Source: CAXBGS01 sp963975425 (lineage in GTDB: Bacteria; Planctomycetota; Planctomycetia; Pirellulales; Pirellulaceae). From it: 64,000 nt of DNA. This document shows, piece by piece, positions 45,815-55,113 of the stretch; position 1 is the first letter of the stretch, and every line of letters begins with the position of its first letter. A model generated the notes under the pieces. The model was not told the DNA's origin, did no database searches, and saw nothing but the letters and a program-made list of their open reading frames with translations. The stretch spans positions 744,001 through 808,000 of the forward strand of contig CAXBGS010000002.1 in NCBI GenBank assembly GCA_963975425.1, given 5' to 3'. The translations under genes and the position numbers were made by a program.

Positions 45815-48325
45815 TCATTTGGACGCAACCGCGTCCTGATAGATCGCATGCGATGCGCGGCCACCGGACCGAAGGTAGGCCACCAAATCGACGATTTCTT
45901 CGACCGTAAATGTGTCCAACAAGCCAGCCGGCATCATGCTGGTCTTCGACGGAGCCGTCGCTTCAATCGTGTCGCGGTTGACCGTGGTTTGATCCGAGGG
46001 ATCAAGCATGTTGGTCATCACCCGCAATTGGTTGCCGCTCATGTTCACAACTCGGCCGACGATCGCACGGCCATCATCGGTCAAGAACTGAGTCGCGCCG
46101 TATTGATCGCTGATCACCTTGCTGGGCTCGATGATCGATGACAACAAGTCCGTGATATTGTATCGACCACCAGCGCCGGTCAGATCGGGTCCAAGAATAC
46201 CGCCTTGCACGCCCATCCGGTGACACTTGTAACACTGTGCGGCTGCGAACACTTCCTTTCCCCGCTCAAAGCTGGGCACCGCTTTGGAATCGGACACTTG
46301 CTTTGCCAAATCGTCAACGGTCCACGCGTTAACGAACGCACGCTGCCTCTCAGGCGCCGATCCCTCCGGTTTGGAGGGTGGACTGATCACGTCGGCCAGT
46401 TGCGTCTTTGTTTCTGGCGAAAGTCGCTCGAGTGCGACATTCTTTATGTTTGCGATGAATCCGCCAAACGACATGCCTCCGCGCGACGACTGGATATCGT
46501 TAAACCACTGGAAGTATTGCCGGTGCAACTCTTCGTTCCATCCGTCCGTTGCGTTCCGCAGCGTCATCGCGTAGTGAATCTGATTCTCCTGGCTAGGCGC
46601 CTCGGCCAACTGCTGAACAATCCGCGGTACCACATTTGGCGCTTTCAGATACACCAACATTTGCGCCAGCTCGCGATCAACGGCCGGCGCTCCGGTCGGG
46701 AACGCCGTGTCGATCTGGGCGAGGATTTGATCGGCCTGCGATCGTGTGTACTGGCCAAGTCTCATGGTAACGAGTCCATAGGCGCGCAGCAGGTTGATCC
46801 GTTGCTGTTCGGAAAGTTGTCCCCAATCGATCTTTTGCAGCACCTCAAGAGCCGCCGGTTGATCGGCAGCCTGACCATTGCGCGACAATGCGATCACGCC
46901 AAGGATTCTGGCATCGTCGCTTTCTAGCTGAGCGATTCGTGAACGCCACTTTGCAACAGGCTGATGCTCGAGCGCAATTCGTGATGCGAATGCGATGGCC
47001 CTGTCGCTGTGTCCGAGATGCCGCAGGGCTAACTCAAGTGACTGCGAACTTGGCGGTGCCACGTGAGTCGCCTCGATTCGATGACGCAACTGGCGCAGCT
47101 TCAACGCATCGTCGTCGACGGACTGCGGGGCGGCTGATTCCGTTTCTCCCGTATATCGAATGCGATACAAACCGCTTTGCGTTTTGCGGCCGCCGATCGT
47201 GAAATACAACGCGCCGTCCGGATGCACGACCATGTCCGTGACCGGCAGCGGCGCGGCGGTCGCAAAGGTTTCATAGGTCCCGGTGTAGCTGCTTCCGTCG
47301 GGTGTTAAGTGAACTGCATGGATATTTCCATAGCTCCAATCGGCGATGAACAACGCGTTCTTATACTTGGCTGGAAACTTGGTTCCGTAACCGAAGCAGA
47401 TTCCCGTGGGGGACCCAGGTCCGATATCCACGGCCGCACCGAACGAATCGGGATAGTAGGCAGGCCACTTGCCGGTACCGTTTCGCCAACCGAACTCGGC
47501 GCCGCTGATCACGTGATTGACTCGCGTGGGTCGGTACCATGGCGTGCCGACGTCCCATTCCATGTCAGCGTCATACGCAAACAATTCGCCGTCACGATTC
47601 AGTGCGATGTCATATTCGTTGCGAAAACCTGTTGCGATCAATTCCCGTTCGCTGCCATCGGGATTCATCGAAAGAACAAAGCCACCGGGTGCGAGCCGGC
47701 TGGCGTTATGTCCTCGCGCGTCGGGCATGCGGCCCAGCAAGTGGTCTTCGTCCCAATTACGCGGCACACGGCTGCGATCAATCTCTTTTGGCAAGACTGT
47801 GTTATTGCCGGCGCACATCAAGATACGCTTGCCGTCAGAAGACAGGATCAAGGCATGTGGCCCGTGCTCTCCGCCAGAATTCAGCGGCAGGACATATTCC
47901 TTTTCGTCGTACTGATCATCGCCATCAGTGTCGGTCAAACGCCAAACGCCGTTGCCCTGCTTTCTGCCATTGACGTTGGCGTACAGCGAACCGAAGGCAC
48001 ACAGCAGACCTTGGGCACTGTCGACATTGATCGCGAGCGGTTCGACATGGGGTTGGCCGTTCTGGATCGTGATCCGATACAGCCCGCCGGTTTGGTCGCA
48101 GGCGATCAAACGTCCCTTCGGATCAACGGTCAGACTGACCCATGAACCTTGAGTTTCGGCAGGAACTTCATAGATCAAGTCGACCTTGAATCCCGGCAGA
48201 ACCCGGAATTGATCCTCCGCCGTAACGCCCAGCCCCGCTGCGAACAGCGTTTCAGTCACGGCCAGCCACTGAACCGCAATGACAAGACAGGCCAATAAAA
48301 CAACAGAACATCGCCGAACGTGCAT
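45815..48325 (-). CDS. Beta-propeller dehydrogenase with C-terminal heme domain
   Basis: An 836-residue exported protein. A signal peptide ends near LFAAG. Residues 40-385 are a sorbosone/glucose-dehydrogenase-like beta-propeller (SLTVDPKGRLIACDQTGGLY, FRNEYDIALNRDGELFAYDA, GLYRIRYTG). Residues 400-660 are helical repeats resembling HEAT-type modules. The C-terminal planctomycete heme-binding domain has C-Y-K-C-H near residue 700 and ends in IVDLVAYLRSGG. It probably oxidises a sugar or alcohol and passes electrons to heme. It has a heme-at-the-end layout, opposite to the protein at 32020-35292. It is divergent from the candidate PEPCK gene. Confidence 0.9.
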   Translation of the reverse strand: MHVRRCSVVLLACLVIAVQWLAVTETLFAAGLGVTAEDQFRVLPGFKVDLIYEVPAETQGSWVSLTVDPKGRLIACDQTGGLYRITIQNGQPHVEPLAINVDSAQGLLCAFGSLYANVNGRKQGNGVWRLTDTDGDDQYDEKEYVLPLNSGGEHGPHALILSSDGKRILMCAGNNTVLPKEIDRSRVPRNWDEDHLLGRMPDARGHNASRLAPGGFVLSMNPDGSERELIATGFRNEYDIALNRDGELFAYDADMEWDVGTPWYRPTRVNHVISGAEFGWRNGTGKWPAYYPDSFGAAVDIGPGSPTGICFGYGTKFPAKYKNALFIADWSYGNIHAVHLTPDGSSYTGTYETFATAAPLPVTDMVVHPDGALYFTIGGRKTQSGLYRIRYTGETESAAPQSVDDDALKLRQLRHRIEATHVAPPSSQSLELALRHLGHSDRAIAFASRIALEHQPVAKWRSRIAQLESDDARILGVIALSRNGQAADQPAALEVLQKIDWGQLSEQQRINLLRAYGLVTMRLGQYTRSQADQILAQIDTAFPTGAPAVDRELAQMLVYLKAPNVVPRIVQQLAEAPSQENQIHYAMTLRNATDGWNEELHRQYFQWFNDIQSSRGGMSFGGFIANIKNVALERLSPETKTQLADVISPPSKPEGSAPERQRAFVNAWTVDDLAKQVSDSKAVPSFERGKEVFAAAQCYKCHRMGVQGGILGPDLTGAGGRYNITDLLSSIIEPSKVISDQYGATQFLTDDGRAIVGRVVNMSGNQLRVMTNMLDPSDQTTVNRDTIEATAPSKTSMMPAGLLDTFTVEEIVDLVAYLRSGGRASHAIYQDAVASK

Positions 48326-48525
48326 GGTTCACTTTTCGCATACGGTAGGAAACGAATCAGGGGAGGGGAAGATAACCGACCCATGATAACCGCGTAACGG
48401 ACGATGCATCAACGACGATCCACGTGTCGCATCTCAATCACGGGGTCTCATCGAGTTTTTGCGATCGCGTTACAATGACGGCCTGCCGGTCGTTCTGTCT
48501 ATTCCTCATAACCGATTCGAAAACC

Positions 48526-51500
48526 ATGTCGCTTCTTCGAGAATCTTCGCAGCTGCAACGACGCTTGGGTTGGGATCGCGAGATCGCCGCCAGCGATGCC
48601 GCGCGTGACAACCTACACCTCTACATTGCACTGCAACTGGCATCGGCGGGTTTGCTGCCGCCGCAGGACACCGAAACCGAAGACTCGTTGACTAGTTTTT
48701 CTGCGGGCATTCTGGAAACGCTGCGAGAAAAAAACCGTCTGCTTGCCGCGCACCGTGCCCCGGTGGATTCTCGCATCGAATCGTTCTTGAACCGGTACTT
48801 CGAGGGCGAGCTTAACGGCAAACCGCTGCAACTGCCCAATCGATCACTCACGCTGGACCGACACGGGATGGCTCGCGAGTTGAGCTTGCCGCGAAACGGG
48901 AACCGCTTCAAAACCGATTTGCTGGAATCCTATCGTTGTTTGAACGGCGTGCTGAACAATCCCGCGGCCGATCGACGAACGACCAAGGGAACCTTTCACG
49001 TGGTCGAAGGCGGTTTACCAATCCCAGGTGATAAGCGAATCGTGCCCAAAAACGCATTCGTGAATTTATTCCGCGCGGCAATGAACCCGCCTGACGACTT
49101 GATGACGCTGCCCTACACGTCCGAAGATGCCGAACCGGCGAAAACCTGGGTTTCGTTGTTGCTGCGTCCGATGGTCTGCCCCGCGGTACCGGGATACTGC
49201 CACGTAAAAACACTCGAAACACGTTTCTTTGCGCCCGCAACGCTGGTCAGCAACTTGGACTTTGTCGAATCCATTTTTGGAAATGCGGGCGACCCGATGA
49301 TCGCCGAAAACGATGCGGGGCTGGATGCGAAATCGTGGAGCGGGCACACCGGGTGCGTCATCCTGGCGACGCATCTGACGTCAATATCCAAGAAGTCGTT
49401 GGGGCTGCCGCACTGGGACGACGCGACGGAACGCCAACGACGTGATTCGATGTGCTGGAAAGACGAATCCGAACTTTACAACGATGGCGGCGCCTTCAAA
49501 TTGGCGTGCCGCGATGAGTCGGGCGTCATGGTGACAATCATTGCCGACAACTATTACGGATATTGCAAGAAAGAAGTAAAAACTCAAATCAGCTTTGCCG
49601 CCAACCTGATGGGCAATGTCGAAGAAGAGCATGCCGGTGGCGCACTCGCGTTCGCGTCCTATTCGCTGGGCGAAGAGTTCCAAGTCAACAGCCGTCGATA
49701 CAACAACCGGTCGTTTGACGATGTTGCACGCGACTACGCATCGTTTGTTGATGTGAAACCGGAAGGCTACGGTGTCGACCGCAGCGACAGCACCGTGATC
49801 TATATCCCTGAGGACGCCAAAGCAACGTTGCAAGAACGCTGCATCAAGTGGACGCGTGACGGTGTCGAACATCGCATCGCGCTGTCACCAAACAATGTCT
49901 ATATCGCGCCCAGCGGATACAAAATTCGATTAGAAAAACACCCCGCCGCGCCGTCGTGGCGTTTGGTCGGAACGGTTGCCGAAGGTGTTTTCTGCCACAA
50001 ACCCTGTACCGTCAGTGGTGGCGGCAAGAGCGAAATCAGCAAGAGCCTTAGCGACTATATGCTGTACGGTCCGATCTTTGTGGCCGACTTGGAAAAAGAC
50101 TTTGAGAAACTGGATGAAATCTTTTCACGCTCGTACCAAGATCGCTGGCGAGAAGACACCGACGATAAACCAAGTTACGACAAACGCCCGAGCCGACGGG
50201 TGCTTGATCCCGATCGCAGCCTGGGCAGCTTGATTCAGTTGCTCACCCCACAGCCGAACTTTAGCGATTCCTATATCGATTGGCTGAAGACAATTCCTGA
50301 TCATGTCTACGCGATGGTGCTGATCATCAAACGATTCATGCAACCTGGTATGGAAGAGAATTGGCGCGAACATTTTGGCGTCGACATCGTCAACGGATCA
50401 CCGGGACACGAACTGAAAATCGGCGACCGAGGATTGGTGGGAACGTACCTGCGTGTCGGTTGGGACGAATCCCAGTGGCGAACATTCAAGCTGCGACAAG
50501 ACTTTATGTCTGCCGCAAAAGTTCAGCGAGAAGACGATATCAGTTGCAGCGTCGTGGCGCCCGCATCGTCGGTTCAAGATCTTGGACCCGCGATCGCATC
50601 GGCGGGCAGCTATAAGTTTGTCGAGAACTGCGAATACCGACTATTCCAGCGACCCGACGATGCCGTCCATCGCGGTTTAGATAAACAGACCGAATGGGAC
50701 CTGTCCCAGCCAGGCAATTTCATCAGCAATTTCCAACCGCTGTCCAAGGACGAGGCCGCCGGGATCGTCGATGACGCTATTGAGTTTGACAAGTTCACCG
50801 GACCGATGGAGGACCTGTTACTGAAGGCGGCCAAAAACGAAGACGGTTACGTGGTCAGCACGGCCGATCCGAGAATCGTGGACGGATCACGAACAAAGAA
50901 CCCTCGCTATTTGCAGAATCGCCCCGACATGGTCAACGCTCGGGATACATATATCGCGATGCGGGGAATGCAACTGCATCGTGCCATCCCTGCAGACCAC
51001 ACGGCCCACGCGCCGGTCGGTGCAGTCCTGAGTGGACGTCGCAACAATCCACCCGATCCGGTCGCTGGTTTCCGGTCGCTGGCGGTCTATTCACCGCTGC
51101 ATTATCAAGAGTTGCCAGAATTGCTGATGGACTATGTTTGCTCGTTGACGGGCAAGAGCCCCAGCACCACGGGCGCCGGCAGTGAAGGCGCACTTACCAA
51201 AGGTCCATTCAACGCATTGATGCCATCGGTCGATCTGAACAACGCCATCGTTTCCATGATCCTGACCGAGCTGGGCGGATTCAGCACGGCGGCGGGACAC
51301 GTCGGGCCGCGGTTCGAAGTCGGCCACGACATTTCACTCTTGATCCCCGAAGTTTGGTGCCGACTGGGACCGGAAGAACGGGATCCGGACAACCTGATCG
51401 CCGCAGGAATGCTGGAGAAGATCGAGGACTATGAAAAGGACGGGCAACTGATTCCCGCCAGCCGACTGGGTTACCGGATCACATCAAAGTTTGCGCGTAC

Positions 51501-52056
51501 CTATCTGGCTCGTGTATTCGACAACCCGTCCAAGGTGTTCTCCGATGAAATCCTGAAACCTGAACTGCAAGATCCCGACTCATTTGCAGACGGTGTCTTG
51601 CATATTGCCGAAGCACAACAACGCGTTGCAGAAACGTATTTCCATGACGGCGGATACGAATTGGCCTGCCCACCGCTGCAAGCGATCTTGAGCATCATGG
51701 CTTACGGCGAATACAACGGCAAAACGATCACGGATCCCGAAATCCGCGAGATGTTCACACGCGAGTCGCTGTTGGCGAGCGACTGGTACAAACGCCGCTT
51801 GTTGACCAAGAAAGATCGAGACATCGAACACTGGACGGCTTTCGTAGATCGCCTGACCAACTTCCTTGCCGACGAGTCGTACGCCGACGCAACGGCCGAA
51901 CTCGAAATCAAAGAACGATTGCAATACGCCCAGAAGAAACTGGCTGAGGCCGAGTCGCCCGGTTACGAAGAGACCCTCGTCGGTACGTTGGGCGCCGATC
52001 CGATGAGCCCGTCGAGCAAGGATGCAACGCTTGCCAATCGCCTGGCCAGCGCCTAA
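48526..52056 (+). CDS. Candidate PPi-type phosphoenolpyruvate carboxykinase
   Basis: A 1176-residue cytoplasmic protein from the ATG at 48526; the frame opens 34 codons earlier but that N-terminus looks non-native. No signal peptide or membrane span is seen. Features suggest the PEP carboxykinase fold: a glycine-rich GHTGCVILATHL near residue 271, a Tyr-Gly/Lys-Lys segment D341-N-Y-Y-G-Y-C-K348-K349 matching the KK metal-ligand region of ATP/GTP enzymes, and a P-loop-like G498-G-G-K501-S-E-I-S-K. The PPi-dependent enzymes of Entamoeba and Propionibacterium are about 1100-1200 residues, the same size. It would interconvert oxaloacetate and PEP using phosphate/pyrophosphate. The assignment is from memory of family features, not a search; otherwise it is a large uncharacterised protein. 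Confidence 0.55.
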   Translation: MSLLRESSQLQRRLGWDREIAASDAARDNLHLYIALQLASAGLLPPQDTETEDSLTSFSAGILETLREKNRLLAAHRAPVDSRIESFLNRYFEGELNGKPLQLPNRSLTLDRHGMARELSLPRNGNRFKTDLLESYRCLNGVLNNPAADRRTTKGTFHVVEGGLPIPGDKRIVPKNAFVNLFRAAMNPPDDLMTLPYTSEDAEPAKTWVSLLLRPMVCPAVPGYCHVKTLETRFFAPATLVSNLDFVESIFGNAGDPMIAENDAGLDAKSWSGHTGCVILATHLTSISKKSLGLPHWDDATERQRRDSMCWKDESELYNDGGAFKLACRDESGVMVTIIADNYYGYCKKEVKTQISFAANLMGNVEEEHAGGALAFASYSLGEEFQVNSRRYNNRSFDDVARDYASFVDVKPEGYGVDRSDSTVIYIPEDAKATLQERCIKWTRDGVEHRIALSPNNVYIAPSGYKIRLEKHPAAPSWRLVGTVAEGVFCHKPCTVSGGGKSEISKSLSDYMLYGPIFVADLEKDFEKLDEIFSRSYQDRWREDTDDKPSYDKRPSRRVLDPDRSLGSLIQLLTPQPNFSDSYIDWLKTIPDHVYAMVLIIKRFMQPGMEENWREHFGVDIVNGSPGHELKIGDRGLVGTYLRVGWDESQWRTFKLRQDFMSAAKVQREDDISCSVVAPASSVQDLGPAIASAGSYKFVENCEYRLFQRPDDAVHRGLDKQTEWDLSQPGNFISNFQPLSKDEAAGIVDDAIEFDKFTGPMEDLLLKAAKNEDGYVVSTADPRIVDGSRTKNPRYLQNRPDMVNARDTYIAMRGMQLHRAIPADHTAHAPVGAVLSGRRNNPPDPVAGFRSLAVYSPLHYQELPELLMDYVCSLTGKSPSTTGAGSEGALTKGPFNALMPSVDLNNAIVSMILTELGGFSTAAGHVGPRFEVGHDISLLIPEVWCRLGPEERDPDNLIAAGMLEKIEDYEKDGQLIPASRLGYRITSKFARTYLARVFDNPSKVFSDEILKPELQDPDSFADGVLHIAEAQQRVAETYFHDGGYELACPPLQAILSIMAYGEYNGKTITDPEIREMFTRESLLASDWYKRRLLTKKDRDIEHWTAFVDRLTNFLADESYADATAELEIKERLQYAQKKLAEAESPGYEETLVGTLGADPMSPSSKDATLANRLASA

Positions 52057-52074
52057 CGCTGGGCGGGCAACCCA

Positions 52075-52106
52075 TTAGCATCTTTGGCCGTTAGCATATC
52101 CGGCCG
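52075..52106. repeat. 16-bp imperfect tandem duplication
   Basis: TTAGCATCTTTGGCCG (52075-52090) and TTAGCATATCCGGCCG (52091-52106) are adjacent and agree at 13 of 16 positions, just after the large plus-strand gene. Confidence 0.65.
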
Positions 52107-52120
52107 CCAAAACGGCGGCC
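52102..52120. terminator. GC-rich hairpin between convergent genes
   Basis: GGCCGCC (52102-52108) pairs with GGCGGCC (52114-52120) around AAAAC. It lies between the stop of the large plus-strand gene (52056) and the nagB stop (52251), the right position for a shared terminator, although no T-run follows. Confidence 0.5.
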
Positions 52121-52250
52121 TGTCCCGTCAAGCGGGCGCGCGAGGTGCCCTGAACGCATGCTCCCAATCGGTGTGGCTGTCGGTGGGTCGCAACCCGACC
52201 AGAACGTGGCTCACCGTCTCGTGACGGCAGTCGCACGAAAGGTCAAAACT

Positions 52251-52970
52251 CTAAACCTCCGCTGCGGCGGCGTCCAGAATGAAGGTGACGTCGTCGTGGG
52301 TCTGCAACAAGCTTGCCGGATGGTCGACCGTCACCGGCCCCTCCATCGCTTTGAGAACGGCCTCCGCTTTCGCTGCGCCGAATGCCAACAGCACGATCCG
52401 CTTAGCATCTAGAATCGTGCCGATGCCCATCGATAGCGCTGTTTTAGGAACGTCATCGACCGAATCGAAGAACCTGGCGTTCTTTTCGATCGTGTCCGCG
52501 GTCAAGTCGACCACGCGAGTGCGGCTGTCCGCTGGTGACCCGGGTTCGTTGAATGCGATATGCCCGTTGTGCCCGATGCCCAATAACTGCAAGTCGATTC
52601 CACCTGCGTCTCGGATGGCATCTTCATAGGCATCCGCATAGGCGACCGGATCTGTGGCTAACCCATCGGGCAAGTGGATTCGGTCAGCAGAGATGTTGAC
52701 GTGGTCAAAAAAGTTTTGACGCATGAACGCATGAAAACTTTGCGGATGGTCGCGTCCTAGACCGATATATTCGTCCAAATTGAAAGTCGTGACCCCACTG
52801 AAATCCAATCCTTCGTCTCGGTGCAAGCGAATCAAATGGCGATACGTTCCGATCGGTGTTTCTCCCGTCGCTAAACCTAGGACAATTTCTGGGTTGTCGC
52901 GGACGGCAGCGGCAATCATGTCGGCAGCAAATCGCGACGCGGAATCTCGGTCTGACAGCGAATACTTCAT
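52251..52970 (-). CDS. nagB: Glucosamine-6-phosphate deaminase
   Basis: A 239-residue cytoplasmic enzyme of usual bacterial length, from the ATG at 52970. It converts glucosamine-6-phosphate to fructose-6-phosphate and ammonia, feeding amino sugars into glycolysis. Visible signatures are LGLATGETPIGTYRHL (phosphate binding), FNLDEYIGL (the catalytic-base region) and LGIGHNGHIAFNEPGS (the deaminase signature). Its start overlaps the stop of the HD-domain gene in ATGA, so the two are translationally coupled. Amino-sugar use would fit breakdown of sulfated glycosaminoglycan-like substrates, but the enzyme is also needed for cell-wall recycling. Confidence 0.95.
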   Translation of the reverse strand: MKYSLSDRDSASRFAADMIAAAVRDNPEIVLGLATGETPIGTYRHLIRLHRDEGLDFSGVTTFNLDEYIGLGRDHPQSFHAFMRQNFFDHVNISADRIHLPDGLATDPVAYADAYEDAIRDAGGIDLQLLGIGHNGHIAFNEPGSPADSRTRVVDLTADTIEKNARFFDSVDDVPKTALSMGIGTILDAKRIVLLAFGAAKAEAVLKAMEGPVTVDHPASLLQTHDDVTFILDAAAAEV

Positions 52971-54346
52971 ACGATCTCGTTCTCTAGTTGCGTTGCTGCA
53001 TCCATCAATTCCTCGCTCCATGCATTCGCGTCAAACATCGCGTCCCGCAGTCGACGGCGAAGCGGGGCGGGAACAAAGACGCGAACGCGTTTGACTTGGT
53101 CGTCAAATTGTCGGTTTGCCAGGGCCGAAGCGACGGGCGAAACTTCGCCAAGGGTGTGCACCGACGCGTCGGCTCCGATCACATCAATGTCGATATCGAC
53201 CTCCAGTTTGACCGGCGGTGCGTCGACCAAAATATCGGTCGCCGCGACCGTGACACCAAGCTTGCGTGACAGACGCTCGGCCAGCGTCTGCGACAATGCG
53301 GCCAGCCACCAGTAGGGTCGTCGCGCGAGCATTCGATGGACTGCGCCACCACCGCAGGCGAGACGATTGGTTACGCCACCTTCGATCACGTTAAACTCGG
53401 CCGCGCGTTTGTACAACTGTCGGGTTTGACCAAACAACCCTTCGACAATCGACCGCACGGGAGTGCCCTCGGCAAGTCGACCGAGCAACTGTGTCCAAGC
53501 GTTATCGGTTAGACGCAGCGACGAATCCCAATCCAATTCATCACGCAGCTGAAAAACGGCTCGCTGCAACATGGCGGTTGCACTGCGCACCGTGTGATGC
53601 CAGTAAACTTCGCTGAACATGACGTACCGCGAAAAAACCATCATCTCAGCGGCCGTGCGTCCTTTTTCTCCGACGGCGATTTGCTTTTGATTCGGGTGCA
53701 CACAAATCGAACTGATCAATCGCCCCACGTCAAAGTTTCGACCGTAGGGCACCCCCGCATGCAGACTGTCACGCTGCAGATAGTCCAGTTTGTCGACATC
53801 GATGGGACCACTGAGACAACTGCGTAACAATTGAGTCGCGTGCGTGGGCGGTGTGACTGAGTCGGTGGGTTCGAGCAAACTCAGCACGTCACTTGCATCG
53901 CACTGCCAGTCCTGGTCGACACACGCCGCCAATTGTTCGTCATCCAACCAACCAGCCACACGCGATTCATGCTCTGGCAATCCATGCAGATCAATGTCTT
54001 CGATCGGGTGGCAAAATGGCCAGTGTCCGACATCATGAACGAGCGAAGCCAACACAAAAGCGTCGGCTCCGCGATCATCAACCAAAGCGGTAAACGCTGG
54101 ATCGTCGGCAAACCGAGCCAACAGACGTAGCGAGTTATGATAGACACCAAGGGAATGTTCGAGCCGTGAATGCGTCGCACCGGGATAAACTAGTGCGACC
54201 ATTCCCAGTTGGCTGATGCCAGAGAGCCGTTGCATCGGCGCCGTGTCGATCACTCGCCGGACCCGATCCGACATGGGAACATCATCGGCGGGAGGGATGC
54301 GTACGATCGAACCGGTACGGTGAAGCGCCGCGACTTCCGGGATCAT
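52967..54346 (-). CDS. HD-domain phosphohydrolase, SAMHD1/dGTPase-like
   Basis: A 459-residue cytoplasmic protein. The metal-binding HD pattern is visible as His64 in HSRLEHSLGVYH, His104-Asp105 in LVHDVGHWPFCHP, and the DVDKLDYLQRDSLHAG segment near residue 185 that matches the SAMHD1 region carrying its last metal ligand. Related proteins hydrolyse dNTPs or other nucleotides; the exact substrate cannot be read from sequence. It is the middle gene of a three-gene minus-strand operon with ATGA overlaps on both sides. Its pairing with nagB is unusual. Confidence 0.88.
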   Translation of the reverse strand: MIPEVAALHRTGSIVRIPPADDVPMSDRVRRVIDTAPMQRLSGISQLGMVALVYPGATHSRLEHSLGVYHNSLRLLARFADDPAFTALVDDRGADAFVLASLVHDVGHWPFCHPIEDIDLHGLPEHESRVAGWLDDEQLAACVDQDWQCDASDVLSLLEPTDSVTPPTHATQLLRSCLSGPIDVDKLDYLQRDSLHAGVPYGRNFDVGRLISSICVHPNQKQIAVGEKGRTAAEMMVFSRYVMFSEVYWHHTVRSATAMLQRAVFQLRDELDWDSSLRLTDNAWTQLLGRLAEGTPVRSIVEGLFGQTRQLYKRAAEFNVIEGGVTNRLACGGGAVHRMLARRPYWWLAALSQTLAERLSRKLGVTVAATDILVDAPPVKLEVDIDIDVIGADASVHTLGEVSPVASALANRQFDDQVKRVRVFVPAPLRRRLRDAMFDANAWSEELMDAATQLENEIV

Positions 54347-55113
54347 GTGCCGAGTCCGCTCTGCGATGGATCCAATGATTCGTTCACGACCGGCACCGGG
54401 TTACCGAATACATCCGTTTCCTGCGGCTCGACGCCCATTAATGCAACGCCACTGATCACCGCCAAGGCAAGCATCACAATCAAGTACAGTCCGGCATGCG
54501 CCAAACCATTGATGAATTCCAACTCGAATGTTGCGACCGAAGCGATCGCCCCGGCCGTGACCATGACGGCCAGTGTGATACCGAACACCATGTAAGACAT
54601 CTCCGACGCCTTATCGAGGTTCATGACATAACTGGGCACAAACGCATAAATCAACCACAACGACGCGAGTATGGCGGACAAGACTAAGACTCGATTACGA
54701 AGCTCGGGGCCGACATAGGGCGCCAATTCTTGATCGTGAACGAATTTGTAACCGTACGATACTAACGGAGGCGCCAACAGAATTGCGGCTGCCCACTGGG
54801 CCCAGACCGGAGCCCCCCCATACATCATCCGCAATGCGACCGCCACCGCGACGGCGGCTAGGACCGCGCCGATGCTGATGAACAGCCCTTTGCGTGTGAC
54901 ATCGGTTTCCTCACGGACGATGGGTTTGAGAACACTCTGGCCGGTACTATCTTTGGGGGCACCGTCGTCGGGTGTATGGATGACGACCTGCTCGTCCTTG
55001 TCCGGAACCTTGATTTTCTTTTTGCAATTGGGGCACGGTCCGGTCTTGCCAGCGAATTTATCGCTAACTTGAAACCGCTTCAAACAATTCGGACAGGTAA
55101 CTTGAATCGCCAT
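54343..55113 (-). CDS. Zinc-ribbon multi-span membrane protein
   Basis: A 256-residue protein from the ATG at 55113. The N-terminus is a four-cysteine zinc ribbon (CPNCLKRF, then CPNCKKKIKVPD) as found at the start of many planctomycete membrane proteins. Residues 80-235 hold about five hydrophobic spans (GLFISIGAVLAAVAVAVALR, WAAAILLAPPLVSYGYKF, VLVLSAILASLWLIYAFV, AVMVTAGAIASVATF, YLIVMLALAVISGVALM). I do not recognise a function. It opens the operon with the HD hydrolase and nagB. Its start codon shares two bases with the opposite-strand start written for trmL. Confidence 0.83.
   Translation of the reverse strand: MAIQVTCPNCLKRFQVSDKFAGKTGPCPNCKKKIKVPDKDEQVVIHTPDDGAPKDSTGQSVLKPIVREETDVTRKGLFISIGAVLAAVAVAVALRMMYGGAPVWAQWAAAILLAPPLVSYGYKFVHDQELAPYVGPELRNRVLVLSAILASLWLIYAFVPSYVMNLDKASEMSYMVFGITLAVMVTAGAIASVATFELEFINGLAHAGLYLIVMLALAVISGVALMGVEPQETDVFGNPVPVVNESLDPSQSGLGT

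Noticed and set aside
47309..48145. 278-codon plus-strand open frame
   Set aside because: Antisense to the propeller-heme gene; a by-product of codon bias.
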